A stretch of DNA of 64,000 bases, from contig CAVQYC010000002.1 of assembly GCA_963717985.1 (NCBI GenBank), positions 248,001 through 312,000 of the forward strand. The letters are read 5' to 3'. Below the pieces are notes generated by a model, which searched no databases, was not told the DNA's origin, and worked only from the letters and a program-made list of their open reading frames with translations. The position numbers were made by a program, and so were the translations under genes. Origin of the DNA: BOG-1155 sp963717985. GTDB lineage: Bacteria; Desulfobacterota; Syntrophorhabdia; Syntrophorhabdales; WCHB1-27. This document shows, one piece after another, positions 25,968 through 32,555 of the stretch (positions are counted from its first letter, which is position 1; each line of letters starts with the position of its first letter).

Positions 25968-26651
25968 ATGGATGTGCTGCTCATAGAAGATGAAACAAAA
26001 GTGGTCGATTTCATCAGCAAGGGCCTCGATGAGGAGGGTTATACAGTCACGGCGGCTTATAACGGCAAGCAGGGACTCGACCTTCTGAAGGCGCACAAGT
26101 ACGATATCGTGCTCCTCGACCTGATGATACCCGAGATCGACGGCCTCAAGGTATTGAGGAACATGAGGGCGTGGGGCATCAATACGCCGGTCCTGATCAT
26201 CACTGCAAAAAGCTCGAAAGAGGACGTGGTGCGCGGCCTTGACACGGGCAGTGACGACTACCTTACCAAGCCTTTCTCTTTCGAGGAGCTCCTTGCAAGG
26301 ATTCGCGCCTTGCTGCGCCGCAGCGCGGCGAGAGAGAGTCACACGCTCAGGTACTCCGAGCTTACCCTTGACCCGTACAGCCGCGTACTCTCAAGGGGCT
26401 CAAAAGAGGCAGAGCTTACGGAAAAAGAGTTCCTTCTCCTGGAGCTCATGATCAAGAACAGCGAAAGACCCATCAGCCGCAGAGAGATGGCCGAATATGT
26501 CTGGCAAAACGTCACCGATTCGACCAACATCGTCGACGTCTACATAAACTTCCTGAGAAAGAAAATAGAATCCGTCACGCCGAGAAAGTATATCCAGACG
26601 GTCAGGGGGACCGGCTACATCTTGAAGGAAGAGGATGAGAAGGCTGTCTAA
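25968..26651 (+). CDS. OmpR-family response regulator
   Basis: A 227-residue regulator: a receiver domain (1-115; acidic pocket EDE, phospho-acceptor D51 in LLDLMIPEIDG, Lys in KPF) and an OmpR-type winged helix (130-225; LTEKEFLLLELMIKN, VDVYINFLRKKIE, VRGTGYIL). The start is ATG 25968; a TATACT -10 box at 25954-25959 puts the predicted transcript start at about this ATG, and no Shine-Dalgarno is seen, so it may be leaderless. It overlaps the kinase gene by 17 bases and heads the operon regulator-kinase-htrA, which suggests control of an envelope-stress response. Confidence 0.93.
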   Translation: MDVLLIEDETKVVDFISKGLDEEGYTVTAAYNGKQGLDLLKAHKYDIVLLDLMIPEIDGLKVLRNMRAWGINTPVLIITAKSSKEDVVRGLDTGSDDYLTKPFSFEELLARIRALLRRSAARESHTLRYSELTLDPYSRVLSRGSKEAELTEKEFLLLELMIKNSERPISRREMAEYVWQNVTDSTNIVDVYINFLRKKIESVTPRKYIQTVRGTGYILKEEDEKAV

Positions 26652-28053
26652 CCTGCCCATACGGTGGAGACTCACCATACTCTATGGCTGGATCATCACC
26701 CTGATCCTTCTCGTCTTTTCCGGCGGTGTCTACATCTATTTCAGAAACAGCCTTCAGAAAAGTATCGATACCAAGATCAGGTCGATGGGGGAGGTCATTT
26801 CCTCTTCGATGACCGATGTCCATAACCCGGCCCTGTTCAGCAATTTCGAACGATATCTGGAGAACGTGCTGGGGAGGAAACCCAAGGGTAAGCTGGTCCA
26901 GATCATGGACAGCTCCGGCAGGATCGGGGCGAAGAGCAGCGACATCGAGGCGGAGAACTTCACGGCAAGCTTCAGCACCCTGGAGCGGGCCTTTGCCGGG
27001 GAGGTTGTCTACGAGACCGTGGAAAAGGCGCGACCAAGACTCCGCCTGGTCACGATCCCCGTAATGGACAACAAGAAGGTGACGAGCATTGTGCAGGTAG
27101 GGACATCGCTTGAGGACTTCGATGATAGTATGAGAAGGCTCCTCATCATTCTGATCGTCGGCACCATCACTTCCGGCAGCCTTACCATAGGCGTCGGTTA
27201 TCTCATAGCCAAGAAAGCGTTGAAACCGGTGGACAAGATCAGGAAGGCGGCAGTAAAGATATCCTCCAGCAATCTTGAGGAGTATATCGACATCGGGGGG
27301 AGGAAGGACGAGCTTGGCAAACTGGCTGAGACATTCAACGCAATGACATCGAGACTCCGCGACGCGTTCCAGAGGATCAACCAGTTCAGTGTCGACGTCT
27401 CGCACGAGCTGAAGACGCCTTTGACCATCCTCAAAGGGGGCACAGAGGTGGCGCTCAGGAAGGAGAGGAACCCCGATGAATACAGGGCGTTACTAGCGAG
27501 TCACCTGGAAGAGATCGACAGGATGTCGCAGATTATCGACGACCTCCTCCTTCTGTCGAAGGCGGATACGGGGAAGATGCAGCTCAACCTGAGCGAGATT
27601 GACCTGAAAGACCTGATACTTCAGGTCTATGTCGGCATGAAGATTTTTGCGGAAAAAAAGGACGTGGCCCTCGTCGTCGACGACCTTCAGGATGCCAGGC
27701 TCAAGGGAGATGAGCTGAAGCTGCGGAGGATGTTGTGGAATATCGTCGATAACGGGATAAAGTACACAAACAGCGGCGGAAGAGTGGAGATCTCTTCGGC
27801 CTCGGACGACGGATACGTGACAATAAACGTGAGAGATACGGGCGTGGGGATCGGAGACGAAGATATAAAGTACGTATTCGACAGATTCTATCGGGCAGAC
27901 AGGGCAAGGAAGCGGGAGAGCGGGACCGGCCTCGGTCTATCCATCAGCAAATGGATTGCGGAGGCCCACAGAGGGGCCATAGAGGTAGAGAGCCATCTCT
28001 CTTCGGGAAGCCTCTTTTCCATAAAATTGCCCGTGAGCGGAGGAAATGCATGA
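26635..28053 (+). CDS. Two-component sensor histidine kinase with HAMP domain
   Basis: A 472-residue inner-membrane kinase. Two transmembrane helices (about 12-34 and 168-192) enclose a periplasmic sensor domain of about 130 residues, followed by HAMP (192-246), HisKA with phospho-acceptor H257 (SVDVSHELKTPL) and a GHKL ATPase (NIVDNGIKY, DTGVGI, GTGLGLSI). AGGAAGAGG precedes ATG 26635. It is coupled by overlaps to the response regulator before it and to the HtrA protease after it (ATGA), so it likely senses periplasmic damage and regulates the protease (inference). Confidence 0.93.
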   Translation: MRRLSNLPIRWRLTILYGWIITLILLVFSGGVYIYFRNSLQKSIDTKIRSMGEVISSSMTDVHNPALFSNFERYLENVLGRKPKGKLVQIMDSSGRIGAKSSDIEAENFTASFSTLERAFAGEVVYETVEKARPRLRLVTIPVMDNKKVTSIVQVGTSLEDFDDSMRRLLIILIVGTITSGSLTIGVGYLIAKKALKPVDKIRKAAVKISSSNLEEYIDIGGRKDELGKLAETFNAMTSRLRDAFQRINQFSVDVSHELKTPLTILKGGTEVALRKERNPDEYRALLASHLEEIDRMSQIIDDLLLLSKADTGKMQLNLSEIDLKDLILQVYVGMKIFAEKKDVALVVDDLQDARLKGDELKLRRMLWNIVDNGIKYTNSGGRVEISSASDDGYVTINVRDTGVGIGDEDIKYVFDRFYRADRARKRESGTGLGLSISKWIAEAHRGAIEVESHLSSGSLFSIKLPVSGGNA

Positions 28054-29519
28054 GAAATAAGAAATGGTTCGTTATTGCGGGGATATTGATTGTTGCGGCA
28101 GCCGTATCTCTGCATATGAAAGGGCAGCCTGCCCGCTCCGATATAGCCACCGTCTCGCAGCCGGCCGCGAATCCTCTGCCGGTCACGTTTGAGAAAGGCC
28201 TCCCTTCCCTCAGCGCGCTTGTAAAGGAGACCAAGCCGAGTGTTGTCAATGTCAGCACCACGACCGTGGTGAAGGGCGTGGGCCTGCCGGGCCGGTTCGG
28301 CAACCCATTCAAAGATTTCTTCGGCAACGATGAATTTTTCGAAAAGTTCTTCGGGAATGAGCCGACCAGGGAATTCAAGCAGAAGAGCCTTGGCTCCGGC
28401 GTCATTATCGACAAAGAAGGCTATATTCTGACCAACAACCATGTGGTGGAAAAAGCGTCAAGCATCAAGGTGAAGTTGAGTGACGGCAAGGAGTATGATG
28501 CGAAGGTCATAGGGAAAGACGCGAAGACGGATATCGCCCTCATCAAGGTGAACGTGAAAAACAGCCTGCCCGTCGCTATTTTGGGAGATTCGGATAAGCT
28601 CGAGGTGGGAGACTGGGTCATTGCAATAGGCAACCCTTACGGCCTCGACCACACCGTTACCGCGGGGATAGTGAGCGCAAAGGGACGGGTCATAGGCCAG
28701 GGGCCGTATGATGATTTTATCCAGACGGACGCGTCCATAAACCCGGGCAATAGCGGCGGGCCGCTCTTCAACCTGAGGGGAGAAGTGGTGGGGATCAACA
28801 CGGCCATTATCTCCGGTGGTCAGGGCATAGGATTTGCTATACCTGTCAACATGGCAAAAGCCCTCCTTCCTCAGTTGAAGACGAACGGGAAGATCGTGAG
28901 GGGATGGCTGGGGGTAGTGATCCAGAAGGTGACGCCGGAGCTGGCGAAAAGCTTCGGGCTCAAGGAGTTGGAAGGCGCCCTCGTTTCGGATGTGCTGGAG
29001 GACAGCCCGGCGGCCAAGGCCGGCATAAGAAGGGGCGATGTGATTGTTTCCTTTGATGGAAAGCCGATAAAGGAGATGGACCAGTTGCCAAGGATCGTCG
29101 CCGCCACGCCGGTTGGTAAGAAGGCCAGAGTAAGGATAATAAGGGACGGCTCACCCCTGGAGGTGGATGTCACGATCACCGAAGGCAAGGAAGAAACACG
29201 GGAGGCCGCGAACACAGGGCCGGAAGTGGATAAAAATTTCGGCTTGGTGGTCCAAAACGTCACACCCGAAATCGCACACCATCTTAACATCAAGGATACA
29301 AAAGGTGTGATAGTGACCGATATCCAACAGGGAAGCCCTGCCGACGAAGCCGACGTGAGGGCAGGCGATATTATCCGAGAGATAAACAGGAAGCCCGTCA
29401 GGAATGTCGATGACTTCAGGGATATAGTGACCAAGGTGCAGCCAAAAGAAGGAGTCGTCATGCTGGTGAAAAGGGAAAATATGACCTTTTACGCCGTCAT
29501 CAGAGGCAGAAAGGGTTAA
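28050..29519 (+). CDS. htrA: HtrA/DegP-family periplasmic serine protease
   Basis: A 489-residue protease. AGCGGAGGAAATGC sets the start at 28050, overlapping the kinase stop. An N-terminal signal/anchor (WFVIAGILIVAAAVSL) is followed by a trypsin-like domain with triad H131 (TNNHVV), D161 (DIALIKV) and S235 (GNSGGPLF), then two PDZ domains (about 290-380 and 400-485; LVSDVLEDSPAAKAGI and VTDIQQGSPADEADV). The Gly/Phe-rich LA loop (NPFKDFFGNDEFFEKFFG) is typical of DegP/DegQ. It degrades misfolded envelope proteins and is placed under the upstream two-component pair. Confidence 0.95.
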   Translation: MRNKKWFVIAGILIVAAAVSLHMKGQPARSDIATVSQPAANPLPVTFEKGLPSLSALVKETKPSVVNVSTTTVVKGVGLPGRFGNPFKDFFGNDEFFEKFFGNEPTREFKQKSLGSGVIIDKEGYILTNNHVVEKASSIKVKLSDGKEYDAKVIGKDAKTDIALIKVNVKNSLPVAILGDSDKLEVGDWVIAIGNPYGLDHTVTAGIVSAKGRVIGQGPYDDFIQTDASINPGNSGGPLFNLRGEVVGINTAIISGGQGIGFAIPVNMAKALLPQLKTNGKIVRGWLGVVIQKVTPELAKSFGLKELEGALVSDVLEDSPAAKAGIRRGDVIVSFDGKPIKEMDQLPRIVAATPVGKKARVRIIRDGSPLEVDVTITEGKEETREAANTGPEVDKNFGLVVQNVTPEIAHHLNIKDTKGVIVTDIQQGSPADEADVRAGDIIREINRKPVRNVDDFRDIVTKVQPKEGVVMLVKRENMTFYAVIRGRKG

Positions 29520-29546
29520 AGAAGGCGACTCGGTATAAGGGGGCGT

Positions 29547-30755
29547 ATGCCTGTATTTGAATGGGTTGGCAGGGATCAGCAGGGCGATTTAAAGAAGGGC
29601 ATTCTCAGCGCCCGGTCGAGCGAGGAGCTCAGGGCTCTTGTCAGAAAAGAGGGCATTTTCCTCACCAATGCCGACGAGAGAGCGAGTGTGCCGGCGAGGG
29701 CGAAGCACGGCACGCGCAAGAGGGTGAAACGGGTACAAATAGGCATTTTTACGCGCCAGCTTTCCACGATGATCAGTTCGGGCCTGCCGCTGGTCCAGTC
29801 TCTCGACGCCTTGTCCAGTCAGCTCGAAAACGCCACCTTGAGGGGAATCACCGCGGAGATGAAAGAAAAGATAGAGGGTGGCGCCAGGTTCGCCGAGACG
29901 CTTCAGGATTACCCTCACTGCTTCGACGATCTTTATGTGAACCTTGTCGTGGCCGGCGAGGAAGGGGGCATGCTCGACACCGTCCTGATGCGGCTTGCAC
30001 ACTACATCGAGAAGACGGAAAAGCTCGCGAGGAAGGTGAAAACCGCGCTCATTTATCCGTCAAGCATCGTCGTGGTCGCCGTCGCCGTCGTCCTCGTCCT
30101 GCTGCTTTTCGTGATCCCCGTTTTCGAGCATATGTTTGCGAGCTTCGGAAAGGCGCTGCCCTTGCCTACCCAGATAGTGATAGGCTTGAGCAAGCTCGTC
30201 AAGGCCGGCATCTTCTACATGGCCGCGGCCGCCGCCGCGGGGGCTTTTGGCCTGAAAAAATATTACGGGACGGACCACGGCCGGATGACCATCGACAGGC
30301 TGGTCCTGAGGGTACCGATCATCGGGCGCCTGCTGCAGAAGGCATCGGTTGCCCGGGTGACGAGGACCCTATCGACCCTTCTGTCAAGCGGTGTGTCGAT
30401 CCTCGAAAGCCTGACGATCGTGGCGAAGACGGCGGGCAACAGGGTTATAGAAGAGTCGCTCGTCACGGCGCGGGCGGATATCAGCGTAGGCAAGACCATG
30501 TCCGATCCGTTGAAGGAGAGCGGCGTTTTTCCCCCTATGACCATTCAAATGATCCAGGTGGGCGAGGCGACCGGCGCGCTCGACACCATGCTCAATAAGA
30601 TCGCCGACTTCTACGAGGAAGACGTGGACAATATGGTCACGAATCTCACGTCCCTGCTCGAGCCCGCTATCATGATCGTGCTCGGGGTGGTGCTCGGCGG
30701 ACTGATCGTGGCGATGTATCTGCCGATTTTCCAGCTCGGGACCGTAGTAGGGTAG
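29547..30755 (+). CDS. GspF/PilC-like inner-membrane platform protein (orphan)
   Basis: A 402-residue protein with two GspF domains (residues about 70-190 and 270-395), three transmembrane helices and the family motifs FTRQLSTMISSGLPLVQSLDAL and MIQVGEATGALDTMLNKIADFYEEDVD. These proteins sit at the base of type II secretion systems or type IV pili and work with an ATPase and pilins. No other secretion genes are in the window, so this copy is separated from its machinery. It starts 28 bases after htrA, so it may be in the same operon. Its stop codon touches the left arm of a large palindromic element. Confidence 0.9.
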   Translation: MPVFEWVGRDQQGDLKKGILSARSSEELRALVRKEGIFLTNADERASVPARAKHGTRKRVKRVQIGIFTRQLSTMISSGLPLVQSLDALSSQLENATLRGITAEMKEKIEGGARFAETLQDYPHCFDDLYVNLVVAGEEGGMLDTVLMRLAHYIEKTEKLARKVKTALIYPSSIVVVAVAVVLVLLLFVIPVFEHMFASFGKALPLPTQIVIGLSKLVKAGIFYMAAAAAAGAFGLKKYYGTDHGRMTIDRLVLRVPIIGRLLQKASVARVTRTLSTLLSSGVSILESLTIVAKTAGNRVIEESLVTARADISVGKTMSDPLKESGVFPPMTIQMIQVGEATGALDTMLNKIADFYEEDVDNMVTNLTSLLEPAIMIVLGVVLGGLIVAMYLPIFQLGTVVG

Positions 30756-30903
30756 TCGACCCCTGGGGGCCGGGTGCTTTTCGCGCCTGGCTTTGTCATC
30801 GCCTTCGGCCCGCATCCTCATGTACAAAAGAGTACACTCCGGTGCGGGCCGAAGGCGATTTCGCGCCATCCATCGAAAATCACCTCGGCCCCCAGGGGTC
30901 GAC
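30755..30903. repeat. 149-bp multi-arm palindromic element
   Basis: Outer 17-bp arms GTCGACCCCTGGGGGCC (30755-30771) and its exact complement (30887-30903) enclose a second perfect 17-bp pair (ATCGCCTTCGGCCCGCA, 30798-30814, with 30843-30859) and an inner TGTAC/GTACA stem. The segments between also pair partly (GGTG-TTTTCG). The whole could fold into one long hairpin. There is no ORF. The right end abuts a tRNA-Ala 3' fragment exactly. It may be a MITE or a recombination remnant. Confidence 0.8.
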
Positions 30904-30951
30904 TGACTGGCAGTCATGAGGCCGAGGGTTCGATCCCCTTCAGCTCCACCA
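30904..30951 (+). pseudogene. 3' half of a tRNA-Ala(GGC) gene, 5' half missing
   Basis: From 30904 the sequence reads as tRNA positions 29-76: three inner anticodon-stem pairs, anticodon loop CTGGCAG (30907-30913; anticodon GGC), variable loop AGGCC, T stem-loop GAGGG-TTCGATC-CCCTT, acceptor strand CAGCTCC, discriminator A and encoded CCA (30949-30951), then a T-run. The D arm and 5' acceptor strand are absent; the bases upstream belong to the palindromic element. A complete cloverleaf cannot be made, so this is a fragment, perhaps an attachment-site remnant. Confidence 0.7.
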
Positions 30952-30998
30952 ATTTTTTCAAGGGTTTTCGGTCCTCTGTATTGGTGTTGACCGGGTCA

Positions 30999-31199
30999 TC
31001 AGAAGGATTCTTGCAGATCATCAAGCGAGTATCGCGAATCCTCATCTTCCATATCCCGCATGGCCGACGATAGAGAAAATGCCGACCAGTCCTTGTCCTC
31101 GGCCCTTGCTTTCAGATATCCCACGAAGTCGAGCACTTCCGCCTTTTTAGACTCGGGCAAATCCTGTAATTCCTTCATGATCTTCTCTTCAAGGCTCAT
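30999..31199 (-). CDS. DUF2281 antitoxin-like protein
   Basis: A 66-residue protein with the DUF2281 pattern: helix KIMKELQDLPESKKAEVLDFVGYLK, then an acidic tail containing SLSSAMRDMEDEDS. DUF2281 proteins are VapB-like antitoxin candidates found beside small toxins. The ATG at 31199 overlaps the stop of the DUF433 gene (ATGA), so the two are cotranslated. No toxin gene is downstream; the next plus-side feature is the tRNA fragment. Confidence 0.75.
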   Translation of the reverse strand: MSLEEKIMKELQDLPESKKAEVLDFVGYLKARAEDKDWSAFSLSSAMRDMEDEDSRYSLDDLQESF

Positions 31200-31390
31200 T
31201 CTCCGGCATAACGCAACGCCTGGCTGATATCCTCTTTTTCCAAATCGGGATATGCTTCGAGAATCTCCTGTGCGGACATACCAGCCGCAATCTGCTTGAG
31301 GATTATGGAGACTGTTATTCTCATACCCCTGATTGTCGGCTGGCCGAGGCATATCTCCGGATCGATGGTTATGCGGTCCAACTGGGCCAT
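31196..31390 (-). CDS. DUF433 antitoxin-like DNA-binding protein
   Basis: A 64-residue protein matching DUF433: DPEICLGQPTIRGMRITV, then a winged-helix-like segment (ILKQIAAGMSAQEILEAYPDLEKEDISQALRYAG). Family members are usually antitoxins paired with PIN-like DUF5615 toxins. GGAGG precedes ATG 31390. Here its partner is a DUF2281 gene overlapping by four bases instead of a toxin. Confidence 0.8.
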   Translation of the reverse strand: MAQLDRITIDPEICLGQPTIRGMRITVSIILKQIAAGMSAQEILEAYPDLEKEDISQALRYAGE

Positions 31391-31541
31391 ACATGTTCCT
31401 CCTTCTGTTATCTCTCCGTTCCCTTCAAAAATCCTGTCAATATTATACGTCTTTTTTCGAGAACATTTCTATTTCCGATTCAATCATCACCACGAACACG
31501 CCCATCCATATTCACTCTTGGTTTCCTCAAAGCGCGAGTCC

Positions 31542-31865
31542 TCACGCAATAGCGTCAAGGCCCTTTTTCCGCACCAGCGTGAGCAGCTTAAGAGAAGGCC
31601 CCTGCGGGTGTTTTTCGCCTCTTTCCCATTGACTGACCAGGCTGACGGTCACGTTGAGATAACTCGCAAACACGGCCTGACTGACACCGGCCCGCTTTCT
31701 CACTTCAACGATTTCCTCGGCAGAAAGCTTTTCCACCGGCGTCAGACACGATGCGTCGAAATCCCGCATCGTCTTCGCGTCTACCAGCCCGATTCTATGC
31801 AGCCCGGCCGCTGTCTTGTGCGCGGCAGCTAAGGCATCAGTCCGATATCTCTTTCTCACCGTCAT
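31542..31865 (-). CDS. higA: HigA/NadS-type antitoxin with XRE helix-turn-helix
   Basis: A 107-residue protein. The C-terminal half is an XRE/Cro helix-turn-helix (VRKRAGVSQAVFASYLNVTVSLVSQWERGEKHPQG) and the N-terminal part probably masks the toxin. GAGGAGGTAAGTT precedes the ATG at 31865. It starts inside the last 29 bases of the toxin gene, the toxin-first order typical of HigBA modules. It likely binds the palindrome at 32260-32278 to repress its own operon. Confidence 0.85.
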   Translation of the reverse strand: MTVRKRYRTDALAAAHKTAAGLHRIGLVDAKTMRDFDASCLTPVEKLSAEEIVEVRKRAGVSQAVFASYLNVTVSLVSQWERGEKHPQGPSLKLLTLVRKKGLDAIA

Positions 31866-32229
31866 AACTTACCTCCTCTACTTCGCCTTCTTTCAAAGCT
31901 TTTTCCATATCCGCATCACTGAACCCCAAAAAGATTTGTGCCAATTTCCGGTAAGCATCCAGTTCCCTGGGGCTTAAGTTAGCTCTTGCACTTTTGGGAA
32001 AGCCGTATACGAACACCGACCGGGACCCTGCGCGATAGACAACGATTGTCCTATAGCCGCCTCTTTTACCCTCACCGGCGCGAGCCACCCGCTTTTTGAT
32101 AAGCCCCCATCCCAACTCTCCATCATTCAGACCTTTTTCTATTTCCCGGACAGCCGCTATCAGCATATCGTCATTGATAGGCTCTTTTCGTGCAAACCGC
32201 GCAAACCACTTCGTTTTGAATATCCGCAC
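31837..32229 (-). CDS. higB: RelE/HigB-family toxin
   Basis: A 130-residue basic protein of the RelE/ParE-like superfamily in its longer HigB-type form (IFKTKWFARFARKEPINDDML, GGYRTIVVYR, VFVYGFPKSARANLSPREL). Such toxins cleave ribosome-bound mRNA. The start is GTG at 32229 with GGAGG upstream. The antitoxin gene overlaps its 3' end. The frame is intact, so the module is probably functional. Confidence 0.83.
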   Translation of the reverse strand: MRIFKTKWFARFARKEPINDDMLIAAVREIEKGLNDGELGWGLIKKRVARAGEGKRGGYRTIVVYRAGSRSVFVYGFPKSARANLSPRELDAYRKLAQIFLGFSDADMEKALKEGEVEEVSYDGEKEISD

Positions 32230-32259
32230 GTGACCTCCGTCATCGGCATTAACATACTA

Positions 32260-32278
32260 TATAGCACTCTGTGCTATA
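32260..32278. promoter_or_regulatory. Palindromic operator of the HigBA module
   Basis: TATAGCAC-TCT-GTGCTATA is a perfect 8+3+8 inverted repeat 31 bases upstream of the toxin start codon, overlapping the likely -10/-35 region on the minus strand. Position and symmetry fit autoregulation by the XRE antitoxin. Confidence 0.6.
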
Positions 32279-32361
32279 ATGCAAGAGCGTCGTAGTACTT
32301 CTCACCCTCACTCCGCTCAAGGACAAACCTCTCCATGATTATTGGGAATTGCGAATTGGTC

Positions 32362-32390
32362 TTGACATAGAGAAGGAATCAGCTTACTAT
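32362..32390 (+). promoter_or_regulatory. Strong sigma-70 promoter of the aminotransferase operon
   Basis: A consensus TTGACA (32362-32367) and TACTAT (32385-32390) are 17 bases apart. The predicted transcription start is about 32396-32398, at the ATG of the leader ORF. Confidence 0.7.
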
Positions 32391-32397
32391 TAAAGCT

Positions 32398-32460
32398 ATG
32401 AGCAGCGGGAAGGTCTATTTTTACTTTTTTAGCTTGCACCTGTGTACCTTGGTGCTCTGA
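32398..32460 (+). CDS. Leader peptide with Tyr-Phe-Tyr-Phe-Phe run (attenuator)
   Basis: A 20-codon frame starting at the predicted transcript start and ending with TGA at 32458-32460. Codons 7-11 are TAT TTT TAC TTT TTT, encoding five consecutive aromatic residues, the hallmark of leaders such as those of pheA or pheST that sense charged tRNA-Phe or tRNA-Tyr. It is followed by overlapping hairpins and an intrinsic terminator before an aminotransferase gene. No ribosome site is visible because the transcript would be leaderless. Function is inferred from architecture. Confidence 0.6.
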   Translation: MSSGKVYFYFFSLHLCTLVL

Positions 32461-32498
32461 AGCGGGCACAAGGCCATGGGTGCAAACCGGCCCATGGC
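32436..32498 (+). promoter_or_regulatory. Alternative leader hairpins of the predicted attenuator
   Basis: Within the leader RNA, GCACC (32436-32440) can pair with GGTGC (32451-32455), or GTGCTC (32452-32457) with GGGCAC (32464-32469), mutually exclusive since they share bases. A stable stem GCCATGGG/CCCATGGC (32473-32480, 32491-32498) follows. CACAAGGCC (near 32467-32475) is partly complementary to the left arm of the terminator and might be an antiterminator strand. Confidence 0.45.
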
Positions 32499-32513
32499 TT
32501 TGAAGTTTTTTAG

Positions 32514-32543
32514 GGGCTGTGGAGATTCCGCAGCCCTTTTTTT
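32514..32543 (+). terminator. Rho-independent terminator of the attenuator
   Basis: GGGCTGTGG (32514-32522) pairs with CCGCAGCCC (32528-32536; one G-U pair) around AGATT, followed by seven T residues (32537-32543). It ends three bases before the ribosome site of the first aminotransferase, the classical attenuator position. Confidence 0.88.
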
Positions 32544-32555
32544 GTGGAGGATCGG

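Noticed and set aside
30755..30951. Complete tRNA-Ala or tmRNA gene
   Set aside because: The 5' acceptor strand and D arm are absent upstream and no tag-peptide/pseudoknot region exists; only the 3' tRNA half is visible.
32398..32543. Riboswitch (c-di-GMP GEMM, SAM, glutamine, T-box) or SRP RNA in the aminotransferase leader
   Set aside because: None of the conserved cores (for example the T-box sequence, GEMM core or SRP GGAA loops) are present; the aromatic leader peptide explains the architecture better.
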